Source: Phycisphaerae bacterium (GTDB lineage: Bacteria; Planctomycetota; Phycisphaerae; Sedimentisphaerales; UBA12454). Taken from it: a DNA stretch of 35,590 nucleotides. Below are positions 1 through 7,221 of this stretch, one piece after another (position 1 is the stretch's first letter; every line of letters starts with the position of its first letter). The stretch spans positions 1 through 35,590 of the forward strand of contig JAPLMW010000008.1 of NCBI GenBank assembly GCA_026386845.1, read 5' to 3'. A program made the position numbers and the translations under genes. The notes under the pieces were generated by a model that saw nothing but the letters and a program-made list of their open reading frames with translations, had not been told where the DNA came from and made no database searches.

Positions 1-327
1 CGTCCCGAAACGTTTCGAAACAGGTTTCTACATATTTAGTTATTCTTTTGTTTTCTCGCCTTGCCAAACACCGAATAACAGGTTTTCGGCTCAGCCAGTT
101 CGTATCTTTTCACGCTGCTCGGACGAACAACCTTGCAGAGTTATCCCGCTAATCGGCGTCCTGCGAAATCGGCGGGAACAATCCCGCAGAACGGGCCGCT
201 TTAATTAAGCAGCCATTGCTAATTGGTAGTTGCCAATTAAATTTGTGTCGGATGATTAGCCAGGCCAACCGACGTCCTGGATATGCCGCCTGCTTCTCTA
301 CCCGTCCGGTCGAAGCCTTTCGCCCCC
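1..327 (-). ncRNA. ssrA: tmRNA (SsrA), 3' end beyond the window
   Basis: Read on the minus strand, the RNA starts near 327 with GGGGGCGAAAGGCUUCGAC, the expected tmRNA 5' end. It runs to position 1 with CUAAAUAUGUAG and then UUUCGGGACG, which match the conserved segments just before the T-arm of known tmRNAs. The T-loop and CCA end lie outside the window. An internal tag reading frame ends at UAA (205-207) and reads ...NLIGNYQLAMAA, a small-apolar degradation-tag ending. An in-frame UAA at 256-258 limits the tag to at most 16 residues. tmRNA with SmpB rescues stalled ribosomes and marks the incomplete protein for proteolysis. The exact resume codon is not obvious. The open frame over this region is not a protein gene. 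Confidence 0.88.
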
Positions 328-378
328 GGAAAATACGTAAATTTTTAAAGAGCATCTGATATTCATATACACAAAATC

Positions 379-407
379 ATTATACCATAATCAATCATAA
401 AAGTCCA
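379..407 (-). promoter_or_regulatory. Promoter of the tmRNA gene
   Basis: On the minus strand a perfect TATAAT (379-384) lies 17 nt downstream of TGGACT (402-407). Transcription would start near 372, leaving about 45 nt of precursor before the mature 5' end at 327. RNase P would be expected to remove it. Confidence 0.6.
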
Positions 408-446
408 GAGCGGCGATATTTATAATTCTCAGCGGAAAAAATTTCA

Positions 447-475
447 TTGAAATCGAAGTCGTTTTCCGATATAAT
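447..475 (+). promoter_or_regulatory. Promoter of the 6S RNA gene
   Basis: TTGAAA (447-452), a 17-nt spacer and TATAAT (470-475) form a near-consensus housekeeping promoter. The predicted start at about 482 coincides with the 5' end of the closing stem of the 6S-like RNA. Confidence 0.75.
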
Positions 476-481
476 ACAATA

Positions 482-680
482 GCGGGTTTCCCCTGCAGTG
501 TTCGACAGGAAGGTTCATATTTGAAGAACCGATGCCCATATTTAGGGAAGTCGGAACCTGACGGCTCGAAAATGCCTGCTCGACAGGACTTTTGGACGCT
601 TGAAGCTGACTACCCACCTTGAAATACTGGGTTCTTTAAATAGCCTACCATCGGCACAGGTGGAGGTTACCGGCATTTAA
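482..680 (+). ncRNA. ssrS: 6S RNA (RNA polymerase regulator)
   Basis: This is a stretch of about 200 nt with its own promoter and terminator and no plausible reading frame. Its ends pair imperfectly (GGGTTTCCCCTGCAGTG near 484 with CACAGGTGGAGGTTACC near 655-671), giving the long closing stem of 6S RNA. Inside are family-like segments: TGTTCG near 499, TGCTCGACAGG near 573, and CACCTTGAAATACTGGGTTC near 616, which resembles the conserved CACCTTGAACCAAGGGTTC block. 6S RNA mimics an open promoter, binds the housekeeping sigma-70 holoenzyme and tunes transcription in stationary phase. The call rests on layout and remembered motifs; a covariance-model search would settle it. Confidence 0.75.
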
Positions 681-707
681 AAAGGTCTGTTAATTCAGAC
701 CTTTTTT
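679..707 (+). terminator. Intrinsic terminator of the 6S RNA gene
   Basis: AAGGTCTG and CAGACCTT form a perfect stem with loop TTAATT, followed by a T-run (702-707). The preceding A-run would let it also work on the minus strand. Confidence 0.85.
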
Positions 708-714
708 ATTGGTA

Positions 715-1141
715 TTTTTTAACAACCGCGCAGGAATCCATCTTCGCCGCGACAGGTAAATTCGGGGGCTAAACAAACCATACCAATCTTGTCCGAATAA
801 GCAAAAACGCGCAACAAAAAAGTTGCGCGCTTTGAAAAAATAAAAAAATTTATCTCCCTATTTAACAGGCACTTGCAAAATCGACCCTCCAAAAATTTGC
901 TCAAATTTCGACAAAAACGCGCAACTTCTGGGGTAATACGGAGGGACTATGTTGCCGGAGGCAACAGTGAAAAGTGAATAGTTAAAAGTGATAAGTGAAA
1001 AGTGGTAGAAAAATACGAAATCCGAAACAATATCGAATTACCAAAATTCAAATGTTCAAAACCGTTTTGAGCATTTGAAAATTAGAATTTTGGATTTGTT
1101 TAGAATTTAGAGTTTAGTGCTTAGAATTTTGGATTGAAATT
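715..1141. other. Intergenic region with small hairpins and dispersed repeats
   Basis: I see no credible gene. It holds an 8-bp hairpin CGCGCAAC/GTTGCGCG (808-829); a second copy of its left part (CAAAAACGCGCAAC, 912-925); a perfect small hairpin TGTTGCC/GGCAACA (950-966); and a fuzzy inverted repeat of CAAATGTTCAAAA type around 1048-1080. A relative of the last appears near 6156 after the phosphorylase gene. These look like dispersed genomic repeats. Confidence 0.5.
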
Positions 1142-1747
1142 ATGGTCAAAATTTATCTCCCTATCCCTGTTCCTGAAGTTATTATGCGTCTCTGCATCGT
1201 TATTCTTCTTGCTTACCGCAAACGCCGTTTCGGCTATCCATTCCGCAAAATCGAACTTACGAAAGGCAAATTTACCATCGTTGACCCGGAAAATTTCGAT
1301 TATCTCAATCAATTCAAATGGCAGGCAACCAAAGGAAAATATACCTTTTATGCCTGTCGGATGATAACGGTAAATGGCAGGCCTCGGCACTGCTCTATGC
1401 ACAGGGTAATTATGGATGCTCCTGATGGAATGGTTGTTGACCATAAAAATCGCGATGGCCTTGATAACAGAAAGGCTAATTTGAGAATCGCTACGCTCGC
1501 GCAGAATAACTACAACAGTTTAAAAGGTTTCTTTGAAGGCTCATCTAAATACAGAGGTGTTTCTTTCGACAAAAAAACAAACAAATGGCGTGCGACCATA
1601 TATTTTGAAAACAAAAGGATACACCTCGGAATGTTCGAGACTGAAAAAGAGGCAGCGGAGGCTTACGACAGGGCGGCGGGAAAATATCACGGCGAATTTG
1701 CACTCCGTAACTGCGATATTTTTAAATCCGATAACCTGCCAAAATAA
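1142..1747 (+). CDS. HNH endonuclease with AP2 DNA-binding domain
   Basis: A 201-aa protein of the HNH/AP2 homing-endonuclease type. After a hydrophobic, basic N-terminus (residues 1-38) comes the usual entry KGKFTIVDPENF. The HNH core (about 85-125) contains the CSMHRVIM histidine and then VVDHKNRDGLDNRKANLR, the metal-binding D-H and N residues. An AP2 domain (about 140-193) reads YRGVSFDKKTNKWRATI, ending in EAAEAYDRAAGKYHGEFA. Such proteins nick or cut DNA and often belong to selfish elements, but no intron, intein or split host gene is visible beside it, so it appears free-standing. The start at 1142 has only a weak ribosome site; 1184 is an alternative. The N-terminal extension resembles planctomycete relatives from memory. 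Confidence 0.8.
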   Translation: MVKIYLPIPVPEVIMRLCIVILLAYRKRRFGYPFRKIELTKGKFTIVDPENFDYLNQFKWQATKGKYTFYACRMITVNGRPRHCSMHRVIMDAPDGMVVDHKNRDGLDNRKANLRIATLAQNNYNSLKGFFEGSSKYRGVSFDKKTNKWRATIYFENKRIHLGMFETEKEAAEAYDRAAGKYHGEFALRNCDIFKSDNLPK

Positions 1748-2042
1748 AATATGCCGCTAAACTGACGATGGGTATTGGATCAGTTTGAATGAATTTTTTT
1801 GCTCTTTGAAAAATAAAAAAATAAGGGGTATTGTTGGATACCCCTTATCTCTGGGTTACTTTGATAATACAACTTTAAATATTATCAACAATCCGAGAAA
1901 CATGATTAGCGATTCCATGTTTCCCCCTTTCTTTTCAAAGCAGTTATTGGTGATTACTACTAATGTAATTGTATCTATTTTTATCTCTTTTGCAAGTAAA
2001 TACGGTCGCTTAAAATTTATCTTGCAATGAATTTTAGGCTGA
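1748..2042. other. Intergenic region with two hairpins
   Basis: I see no convincing gene. Two inverted repeats stand out: the 11-bp stem at 1821-1848, and GAAACATG/CATGTTTC at about 1896-1922. An open frame crosses the region but has no family resemblance and overlaps both hairpins. Confidence 0.45.
1811..1848 (-). terminator. Possible minus-strand intrinsic terminator
   Basis: A perfect 11-bp stem (ATAAGGGGTAT, 1821-1831, with ATACCCCTTAT, 1838-1848) has a 6-nt loop. On the minus strand it is followed by a T-rich run (complement of 1811-1820). No minus-strand gene ends nearby, so it may be a remnant or an element insertion. Confidence 0.4.
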
Positions 2043-2048
2043 TATAAT
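2022..2048 (+). promoter_or_regulatory. Promoter that may give a leaderless mRNA
   Basis: TATAAT (2043-2048) ends 7 nt before the ATG at 2056, with TTGCAA (2022-2027) upstream at 15 nt. Transcription from here would start at or next to the ATG. Confidence 0.4.
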
Positions 2049-2055
2049 GCAGATT

Positions 2056-2325
2056 ATGCCTAAGCGTTCAAGCAAAAAAAAGCTGAACTTAAACCTTCTT
2101 GCCAAGTATATTGTAGATAAGGCAACAGATGAGGAATTGTTAGAAAAGGCTGCTCACGAAGGCAAAAATATCGCTGCCGTTCTGTTGGGACATCTGGGCG
2201 GCTTAAAGGGCGGTAAGGCAAGAACGGCCAAATTATCTCCTGAAAAACGCTCGGAAATCGCAAAAAAAGCTGCAAAAGCCCGATGGGCTGAAAAAACAGA
2301 CGAAAAAAGTAAAATTGATAAATAA
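2056..2325 (+). CDS. Small basic protein with GGLKGGKAR motif, function unknown
   Basis: An 89-aa, strongly basic protein. The N-terminus is lysine-rich (KRSSKKK). The C-terminal half carries GGLKGGKARTAKLSPEKR and then KKAAKARW, an alanine/lysine-rich motif seen in many small bacterial hypothetical proteins and suggestive of nucleic-acid binding. That function is inference only. An in-frame ATG exists at 2047, but no Shine-Dalgarno is visible before either start. A TATAAT box covers the first ATG, so 2056 is chosen as a possibly leaderless start. It is separated by a promoter from the DUF5678 gene that follows. Confidence 0.65.
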   Translation: MPKRSSKKKLNLNLLAKYIVDKATDEELLEKAAHEGKNIAAVLLGHLGGLKGGKARTAKLSPEKRSEIAKKAAKARWAEKTDEKSKIDK

Positions 2326-2353
2326 TTGACACATTATTTTCTTATGCTACAAT
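2326..2353 (+). promoter_or_regulatory. Promoter of the DUF5678/protease pair
   Basis: TTGACA (2326-2331), a 16-nt spacer and TACAAT (2348-2353), about 80 nt before the ATG at 2439. The -35 box begins right at the preceding stop codon. Confidence 0.6.
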
Positions 2354-2438
2354 TACAACTGTTGTCGGTCCGCTCCCTTGCATAAGGGAAATTATGTAAT
2401 TAAAAGTTCACGCTAATTTAAAATTGTAGGAGTTGCTT

Positions 2439-2630
2439 ATGGATAAGCACGTTCTCGTTAAAGACTCTAAATATGAAGGCGGATATGTTGCGTTTACGTC
2501 CGTAACAAATCATACAGTAATTGCTTACGGTAGTAAACCAGAGGATGTTATGAGAAAAGCAAAAGAAGCGGGAGCAAGTCATCCAATGATATTTTTTGTC
2601 CCTGAAAAAAATATGACTTGTTGTTATTGA
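2439..2630 (+). CDS. DUF5678 family small protein
   Basis: A 63-aa protein with the layout of DUF5678: a GGYVAFTS strand, then VIAYGSKPEDVMRKAKEAG (strand and helix), and the end PMIFFVPEKNM. The family's biochemical role is unknown to me. The ATG at 2439 is preceded by GGAG (2429-2432) at ideal spacing, so an upstream TTG at 2433 is disfavoured. The stop codon overlaps the start of the retropepsin-like gene as TGATG, so the two are translationally coupled. Genes of these two types often sit side by side in bacterial genomes, from memory. Confidence 0.75.
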   Translation: MDKHVLVKDSKYEGGYVAFTSVTNHTVIAYGSKPEDVMRKAKEAGASHPMIFFVPEKNMTCCY

Positions 2631-3067
2631 TGCCAATAGTTAATTTTCCATTTTTCAAAACATCTCCTAACCATCCAAATCGCCCTATTCTTTTTGTAAA
2701 AATAGTTAATCCGCAGACCGGACTATTGATTGACACTACAGGTATGATTGATACCGGTGCGGATGCTTGCGCAGTTCCTGCATATTTTGCAAAATACTTG
2801 GGCTATGATTTAAAAAGTGGTATTCGCAAAGGCGTAAATACTGGAAATGGGGCAACAAACGCCTACTCTCATATATGCCGTTTAGAAGTTTATAATACAA
2901 ATTCAGTATTTAATGGAAATCCGGAAATTATTTACACGACATCTGAAGTCCAAATTGATTTTATGGAAAGATTGCCTGTAGTTCTATTAGGGGTATCTGA
3001 TTTTTTGGGACAATTTTTCTTGGGGGTGGATTATCCCTCGCAACTCTTTTCTGTTCGCAGTCCCTAA
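2630..3067 (+). CDS. Retropepsin-like aspartic protease
   Basis: A 145-aa single-domain protein resembling bacterial retropepsin-like aspartic peptidases. The catalytic motif is seen in GMIDTGADACAVP, with Asp at about residue 41. The downstream VVLLGVSDFLGQFFLGVD segment matches the hydrophobic-hydrophobic-Gly pattern that closes the active site in this fold. One D-T-G per chain implies a homodimer, as in retroviral enzymes. No signal peptide or membrane segment is visible, so it probably acts in the cytoplasm. The ATG at 2630 overlaps the preceding stop codon. Several TTG codons just upstream are in frame but less likely starts. The substrate is unknown; the coupled DUF5678 protein is a natural candidate partner. 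Confidence 0.75.
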   Translation: MPIVNFPFFKTSPNHPNRPILFVKIVNPQTGLLIDTTGMIDTGADACAVPAYFAKYLGYDLKSGIRKGVNTGNGATNAYSHICRLEVYNTNSVFNGNPEIIYTTSEVQIDFMERLPVVLLGVSDFLGQFFLGVDYPSQLFSVRSP

Positions 3068-3444
3068 AATTATTTAAATTTTTCTCTTGACTTTGCTTGA
3101 GCGGTCAAGCATAATGGTCAGTATGAATTTACCGACTAAAGAAAAACGGATCTACCTCCGGCAAATTCCGCAAATCTTCATTTTTAAATCTTAAATCTTC
3201 ACTCCGACCATACTTTAGTACCCCCCGACCTGAGATCGTTGCTGTTTGACCCTAAACGTACCCCTTTTTAGGGGGGTTGGCAGGATTTTAAAATGACCCA
3301 ATCATTCTTTTAGTTGTTGAAAAGTCCGTTGGTTTTAAGTTTCTTCGTCCTATAACTAATTTATTTATTTCCGTCTAAGATTAAGCAAACTGTTCAAAAT
3401 GACGATTAGATTAGATACAGGTTTATAGGATTTAAGGAAGTAAT
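3068..3444. other. Intergenic region before the phosphorylase gene
   Basis: No convincing gene. TTGACT plus CATAAT with a 17-nt spacer (about 3089-3117) looks like a promoter and precedes a 23-codon frame beginning ATGAATTTACCG, too short to call. A C-rich/G-rich hairpin, ACCCCTTTTTAGGGGGGT, lies around 3261-3278. Confidence 0.4.
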
Positions 3445-6084
3445 ATGCCAAGGATACGCAATTTTACGGTTTTGCCGGCTCTGCCGGAAGCTCTCAGGGG
3501 GCTGAGGGTAATCGCACAAAATATGTTCTGGTCCTGGAACCCGGAAATTATCGAATTATTCCGCCAGATAGACCCTGAAAAATGGGAGCAGAGCGGCCAT
3601 AATCCGATTAAACTTTTAGGCCTGGTCAGTCAAACCAGACTTAACGACCTTGCTGAAAAGCAGGGCTTTACATATCAGTTGAAGCAGGCGCAGGAAAAAC
3701 TCGAACACTACATAAGTTCGCCCGGCTGGTTCGACAAGGTATGGAACAAAACGCCAAAGCCGGTGATTGCGTATTTCAGTCTTGAGTTCGGCATTCACGA
3801 GTCGCTGCCGGTTTATGCCGGCGGTTTGGGCATTCTTGCGGGAGACCATTTAAAAAGCGCATCCGACCTCGGTCTGCCGATTGCCGCCGTAGGACTTATG
3901 TATCAGAAGGGTTATTTCAGGCAGTATCTCAACGCCGACGGCTGGCAGCAGGAACGCTACGAAGATAATGATTTTTATAATATGCCCGTCGAGCTTGTGA
4001 AAAAGAAAAGCGAAAAGCCGCTGACTATAAAACTCGCCTTTCCGCAGCGTCAGGTTGTCGCGCAGGTCTGGAAAGTAACCGTAGGAAGGGTGAAACTGTT
4101 TTTGCTGGACACAAATATCGGCGCAAATTCGGAAAGGGACAGATTAATAACTTCCGCCCTTTATGCCGGCGATTCCGAGTTGAGGATTCAGCAGGAAATA
4201 CTTATCGGTATCGGCGGTTTTAAGGTGCTTCTCGCTATGGGTCTTGAGCCGGCCGTCTGCCATATGAATGAAGGACACGCCGCCTTTATGGCTCTCGAAC
4301 GAATAAGGCATTTGTGCACTATGAAAAATCTGTCTTTCGACGAGGCTCTCGAAGCGACGAGGTTAAGCAATATTTTTACCGTGCATACGCCGGTAAAAGC
4401 AGGCAACGATGAATTCAGCCCTGAGCTTATGAACAAATACTTCGGCGCTTATATTCCAAAACTGGGAATTGACAAAAATAAATTTCTTGCGCTCGGCAGG
4501 ATTGACCCGGACAGGGACAGCGAAACTTTCAAGATGCCGGTCCTTGCGCTGCGGACGAGCGTTTATCGCAACGGCGTAAGCAAGCTGCACGGCCAGGTTT
4601 CGCGCTCGATGTGGGCCGATTTGTGGCCGAACCTGCCTTCTGCTGAAGTGCCTATCGAGTCGATAACTAACGGCATACACGCCAAGAGTTTTATTTCGCC
4701 TGAGCTGAATTCGCTTTACGAAAGGTATCTTGGCTTTAACTGGAGCGAGGAAATCGCGGACGAGGCTATCTGGAATAACGTTGACCAGATACCGGATGAG
4801 GAGTTGTGGCGGATACATCAGAGGAGCAAGGAGAATCTGATTGCTTTTGTGCGGAGGCAGTTGAAAAACCAATTGCAGCGCCGCGGCACGTATCATACGG
4901 AGCTCGGCTGGGCCGAGGAAGTGCTCGACCCGGAGGCCTTGACCATTGGTTTTGCAAGAAGGTTTGCATCTTACAAGCGGGGCAATCTGCTGCTCAAGGA
5001 TGCGGAAAGATTGATAAAGCTTCTCAACAAATCTGAAAAGCCGGTGCAGATAATCTACGCGGGCAAGGCTCATCCAAATGACGGGCAGGGCAAGGAAATT
5101 ATCAGGCAGCTTATTCATTTTGCCACGAGGAACGATGTTCGGAGAAGGCTTGTTTTTCTGGAAGACTACAATATTGATATCGCCAGATATTTGGTTCAGG
5201 GTGTCGACATCTGGCTCAATAACCCGCGTGTTCCTATGGAAGCATCGGGCACGAGCGGAATGAAAGCCGCCATTAACGGCGCGCTAAATGTCAGCACCCT
5301 CGATGGGTGGTGGTGCGAAGGTTACAGCCTAAATGATGGATGGGTGATAGGAGCAGGGGAGACATACGACGATTACGATTACCAGGATAAGGTGGAATCA
5401 GAAGCGGTGTTTAATCTTTTTGAAAATGAGATAATCCCACTATTCTATACCCGCTCGGCGGACCATCTGCCAAGGGCGTGGATTCACAGGATGAAAAATT
5501 CGATAAAGTGGATAGCGCCGCGATTCAATACCCATAGAATGGTAGCCGAATACACCAGCCGATTCTACAAACCTGCGGCACAGACGTGGCTGGCTTTCGT
5601 GGAATCAGGAATGACAAAAGCCAAAAATCTTGCGGCCTTCAAGAACAGAGTCAGACAAGAATGGAACAATATAAAAATAGAAGATGTCGATGTGCAAATG
5701 AAAGAAGGCAAAGCCAACGTGCCGGTTAACGGCAACGCGGCGTCGCTTACGGTCGGCACCGAATTGCAAATAACGGCAAATGTGCGGCTGGGAGGATTAA
5801 ACCCCAACGATGTCGCCGTGCAAATATATCACGGAGCAGTAGATTCGTGGGGAAATATCAGCCAGGGCAGCATAAAAGATATGGAATATACCCAGCTGAG
5901 CGGCTCGACCGCACTGGCCGAAGTCAAAAAGGAAGGTTCATATCAGTTCAACGGGACAATAAAATGCGCCCGCAGCGGGAAATGCGGTTTTGCGCTGCGA
6001 GTTATGCCGAAACACGAAGACCTCGTCGAACCCTACGAGCCGGGGCTGATTACGTGGGAGTCAGTAAACGGAGACGGGAAGTAG
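3445..6084 (+). CDS. glgP: Alpha-glucan (glycogen/starch) phosphorylase
   Basis: An 879-aa GT35 enzyme that splits terminal alpha-1,4 glucose from glycogen-like polymers with phosphate to give glucose-1-phosphate. The N-terminal ~110 residues match the DUF3417 extension typical of the 'alpha-glucan family' branch (FTVLPALPEALRGLRVIAQN, FWSWNPE). The catalytic part shows YFSLEFGIHESLPVYAGGLG (from about residue 109), NEGHAAF, and the pyridoxal-phosphate site EASGTSGMKAA with Lys at about residue 607. The C-terminal ~130 residues form an extra beta-rich region (VGTELQITANVRLGGL). Length fits this subfamily better than the classical GlgP. AAGGAAG lies 6 nt before the ATG. It appears monocistronic, followed by repeat-rich DNA. 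Confidence 0.95.
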   Translation: MPRIRNFTVLPALPEALRGLRVIAQNMFWSWNPEIIELFRQIDPEKWEQSGHNPIKLLGLVSQTRLNDLAEKQGFTYQLKQAQEKLEHYISSPGWFDKVWNKTPKPVIAYFSLEFGIHESLPVYAGGLGILAGDHLKSASDLGLPIAAVGLMYQKGYFRQYLNADGWQQERYEDNDFYNMPVELVKKKSEKPLTIKLAFPQRQVVAQVWKVTVGRVKLFLLDTNIGANSERDRLITSALYAGDSELRIQQEILIGIGGFKVLLAMGLEPAVCHMNEGHAAFMALERIRHLCTMKNLSFDEALEATRLSNIFTVHTPVKAGNDEFSPELMNKYFGAYIPKLGIDKNKFLALGRIDPDRDSETFKMPVLALRTSVYRNGVSKLHGQVSRSMWADLWPNLPSAEVPIESITNGIHAKSFISPELNSLYERYLGFNWSEEIADEAIWNNVDQIPDEELWRIHQRSKENLIAFVRRQLKNQLQRRGTYHTELGWAEEVLDPEALTIGFARRFASYKRGNLLLKDAERLIKLLNKSEKPVQIIYAGKAHPNDGQGKEIIRQLIHFATRNDVRRRLVFLEDYNIDIARYLVQGVDIWLNNPRVPMEASGTSGMKAAINGALNVSTLDGWWCEGYSLNDGWVIGAGETYDDYDYQDKVESEAVFNLFENEIIPLFYTRSADHLPRAWIHRMKNSIKWIAPRFNTHRMVAEYTSRFYKPAAQTWLAFVESGMTKAKNLAAFKNRVRQEWNNIKIEDVDVQMKEGKANVPVNGNAASLTVGTELQITANVRLGGLNPNDVAVQIYHGAVDSWGNISQGSIKDMEYTQLSGSTALAEVKKEGSYQFNGTIKCARSGKCGFALRVMPKHEDLVEPYEPGLITWESVNGDGK

Positions 6085-6200
6085 AAATTCGAAAATCGAA
6101 ATTCGAGTCAAATTCTAAATCCTAATATCTAAATCCTAAACAAATCCGAATCACCAAAATTCAAATGCTCAAAACGACTGTTTTAGGCTGAAAAATGATG

Positions 6201-6223
6201 CTTGATAACTATCAAGCAAAGGT
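6201..6223. repeat. Palindromic element, copy A
   Basis: CTTGATAACTATCAAG followed by CAAAGGT. It is a near-perfect inverted repeat and the first of four copies in 590 bp around the small HTH gene. Confidence 0.75.
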
Positions 6224-6282
6224 AAGGGGGGAGATGCAGAGTTTTTAGTTTTTAATTGTTAGTTTTGAGTTAAAAAACTTTA

Positions 6283-6305
6283 CTTGATAACTATCAAGCA
6301 AAGGT
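6283..6305. repeat. Palindromic element, copy B
   Basis: Identical to copy A in both the palindrome and the CAAAGGT tail, while the surrounding sequence differs. Confidence 0.75.
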
Positions 6306-6327
6306 GAAAAAAAACGACAGAATTTAA

Positions 6328-6351
6328 TCCTTCGACTTCGCTCAGGACAGG
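6328..6351. repeat. Dispersed CTTCGACTTCGCTCAGGAC repeat
   Basis: A short repeat also found inside cas1 (10441-10465) and, in altered form, inside the long repeats at 12615 and 17641. It is followed by other inverted repeats: TCTCCCGAT/ATCGGGAGA (6393-6412) and CGCACA/TGTGCG (6424-6437). Confidence 0.65.
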
Positions 6352-6463
6352 GATTGGGGATTTTAAATTTAAGCAAATTGACCTTTGATTAAATCTCCCG
6401 ATAAATCGGGAGACCTGAGCCTTCGCACATTTGTGCGGTGGCAGCAGCAGCGGGAAATTAATA

Positions 6464-6494
6464 CTTGACAATTATCAAGTAAAGGTGCTATTAT
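6464..6494 (+). promoter_or_regulatory. HTH gene promoter overlapping palindrome copy C
   Basis: TTGACA (6465-6470) and TATTAT (6489-6494) with an 18-nt spacer. The -35 box lies inside the palindrome CTTGACAATTATCAAG (6464-6479). Overlap of an inverted repeat with a promoter fits an operator, most simply for autoregulation by the HTH protein encoded just downstream. Confidence 0.6.
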
Positions 6495-6529
6495 TAGTTG
6501 TTATCATAACGATATTTGTGAGGTGAAAT

Positions 6530-6715
6530 ATGATAATGGAAGAAATCAGGAAGTATATCAAAAGAGGGCCGGTAAGCCGTTACCGTATATGCAAAGATAC
6601 AGGATTAGACCAGGCGGCACTTTGCAGGATAATGCAGGGCAAAAGCTGCGATGTCAAAACTGCAGACAAACTGCTGAAATATTTTGACCTCAAAATAGTG
6701 TACAAATACAGTTAA
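6530..6715 (+). CDS. Small XRE/Cro-type helix-turn-helix protein
   Basis: A 61-aa protein that is almost entirely one HTH domain. SRYRICKDTGLDQAALCRIM (residues about 16-35) contains the turn and recognition helix, followed by KTADKLLKYFDLKIV, the closing helix of the Cro/C1 fold. It should bind DNA as a dimer and repress transcription. GAGGTG lies just before the ATG; a second ATG at 6536 is possible. Its promoter overlaps a 16-bp palindrome and three more copies lie within 350 bp, so these are its most likely binding sites (inference). No partner toxin gene is visible, so I do not call it an antitoxin. Confidence 0.8.
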   Translation: MIMEEIRKYIKRGPVSRYRICKDTGLDQAALCRIMQGKSCDVKTADKLLKYFDLKIVYKYS

Positions 6716-7063
6716 ATTAATCAATTAAAAGACATCAACCCCGAAATCAGGGTAAAAAACGATACTTGATAACTATCAAGCAAAGGTGAGGAGAGATTTC
6801 ATAATTTTTAATTGGAGATTTAAGATTTGAACAATTTGATTTTTTGTCTTGTCCCGATTTCATCGGGACTTTCGCCTCAGCACATTCGTGCTGCGGCGGG
6901 CAAGTCCGCCATCCGTCCTTCGCCCCGATTTAATAGGGGCTACGGAGGACAAGTAGGCGGATAAATTTCACGGATTTTTAGGTTTTTTGGGGATTTTTAA
7001 CGAAAAGTGAGGAGTTTTTAGAGGTTTTTAGGGTTTTTTAGGGGCAAAGAAAAATTAGCGCGT
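6716..7063. other. Repeat-rich intergenic region before the CRISPR-Cas locus
   Basis: No gene seen. It holds palindrome copy D, a GTCCCGAT/ATCGGGAC inverted repeat (about 6852-6870), and a block ending GGCTACGGAGGACAAG (about 6940) that recurs at about 12721. A run of purine/T-rich sequence (GGTTTTTAGG) follows up to the tracrRNA terminator. Confidence 0.5.
6765..6787. repeat. Palindromic element, copy D
   Basis: CTTGATAACTATCAAG plus CAAAGGT, identical to copies A and B, located downstream of the HTH gene. Confidence 0.75.
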
Positions 7064-7095
7064 AAAAAAGGCGAGGCCTCTTTCGATTCCTCGCC
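7064..7095 (-). terminator. tracrRNA terminator
   Basis: GGCGAGG (minus strand, complement of 7089-7095) pairs with CCTCGCC (complement of 7070-7076), followed by six T (complement of 7064-7069). Confidence 0.85.
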
Positions 7096-7189
7096 AGGAT
7101 GCTCCGTAGAGCTGCCCCACCTTTTGGGCGGGACTGCCTGCAACTTTTCTTTTGTTATGAAAAGCACAGGTCGGGATTAGTTACACAAT
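7064..7189 (-). ncRNA. tracrRNA of the type II-C CRISPR system
   Basis: On the minus strand the RNA starts near 7188. Its anti-repeat (7167-7186, GTGTAACTAATCCCGACCTG) is perfectly complementary over 20 nt to the 3' half of the CRISPR repeat. After a short bulge, CAUAAC pairs with the repeat's first six bases GUUGUG, giving the classic lower stem, bulge and upper stem. Downstream lie stem-loops CCCGCC/GGUGGG and CUC/GAG (UACG loop), then a terminator hairpin. The RNA pairs with pre-crRNA, is processed by RNase III and holds crRNA in Cas9. It is about 125 nt long, with its own promoter, divergent from cas9. Confidence 0.92.
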
Positions 7190-7193
7190 TTAT

Positions 7194-7221
7194 ACTATAG
7201 ATTTTTTTCTGGACAAGTCAA
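7194..7221 (-). promoter_or_regulatory. tracrRNA promoter
   Basis: TTGACT (complement of 7216-7221), 16-nt spacer, TATAGT (complement of 7194-7199). The -35 box touches the -35 box of the cas9 promoter on the other strand. Confidence 0.7.

Noticed and set aside
149-355. Minus-strand open frame of 68 codons
   Set aside because: It lies within the tmRNA gene and has no ribosome site.
1134-1364. Plus-strand frame with a signal-peptide-like start
   Set aside because: It overlaps the HNH-AP2 gene in another frame; only the HNH-AP2 frame has recognisable domains.
1785-2030. 81-codon plus-strand frame
   Set aside because: No ribosome site or family likeness, and it runs through two perfect hairpins.
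4363-5118. 251-codon minus-strand frame inside the phosphorylase gene
   Set aside because: Antisense shadow of a well-conserved coding region.
6393-6437. Inverted repeats TCTCCCGAT/ATCGGGAGA and CGCACA/TGTGCG as a terminator
   Set aside because: No T-run follows on either strand; they look like dispersed repeats.
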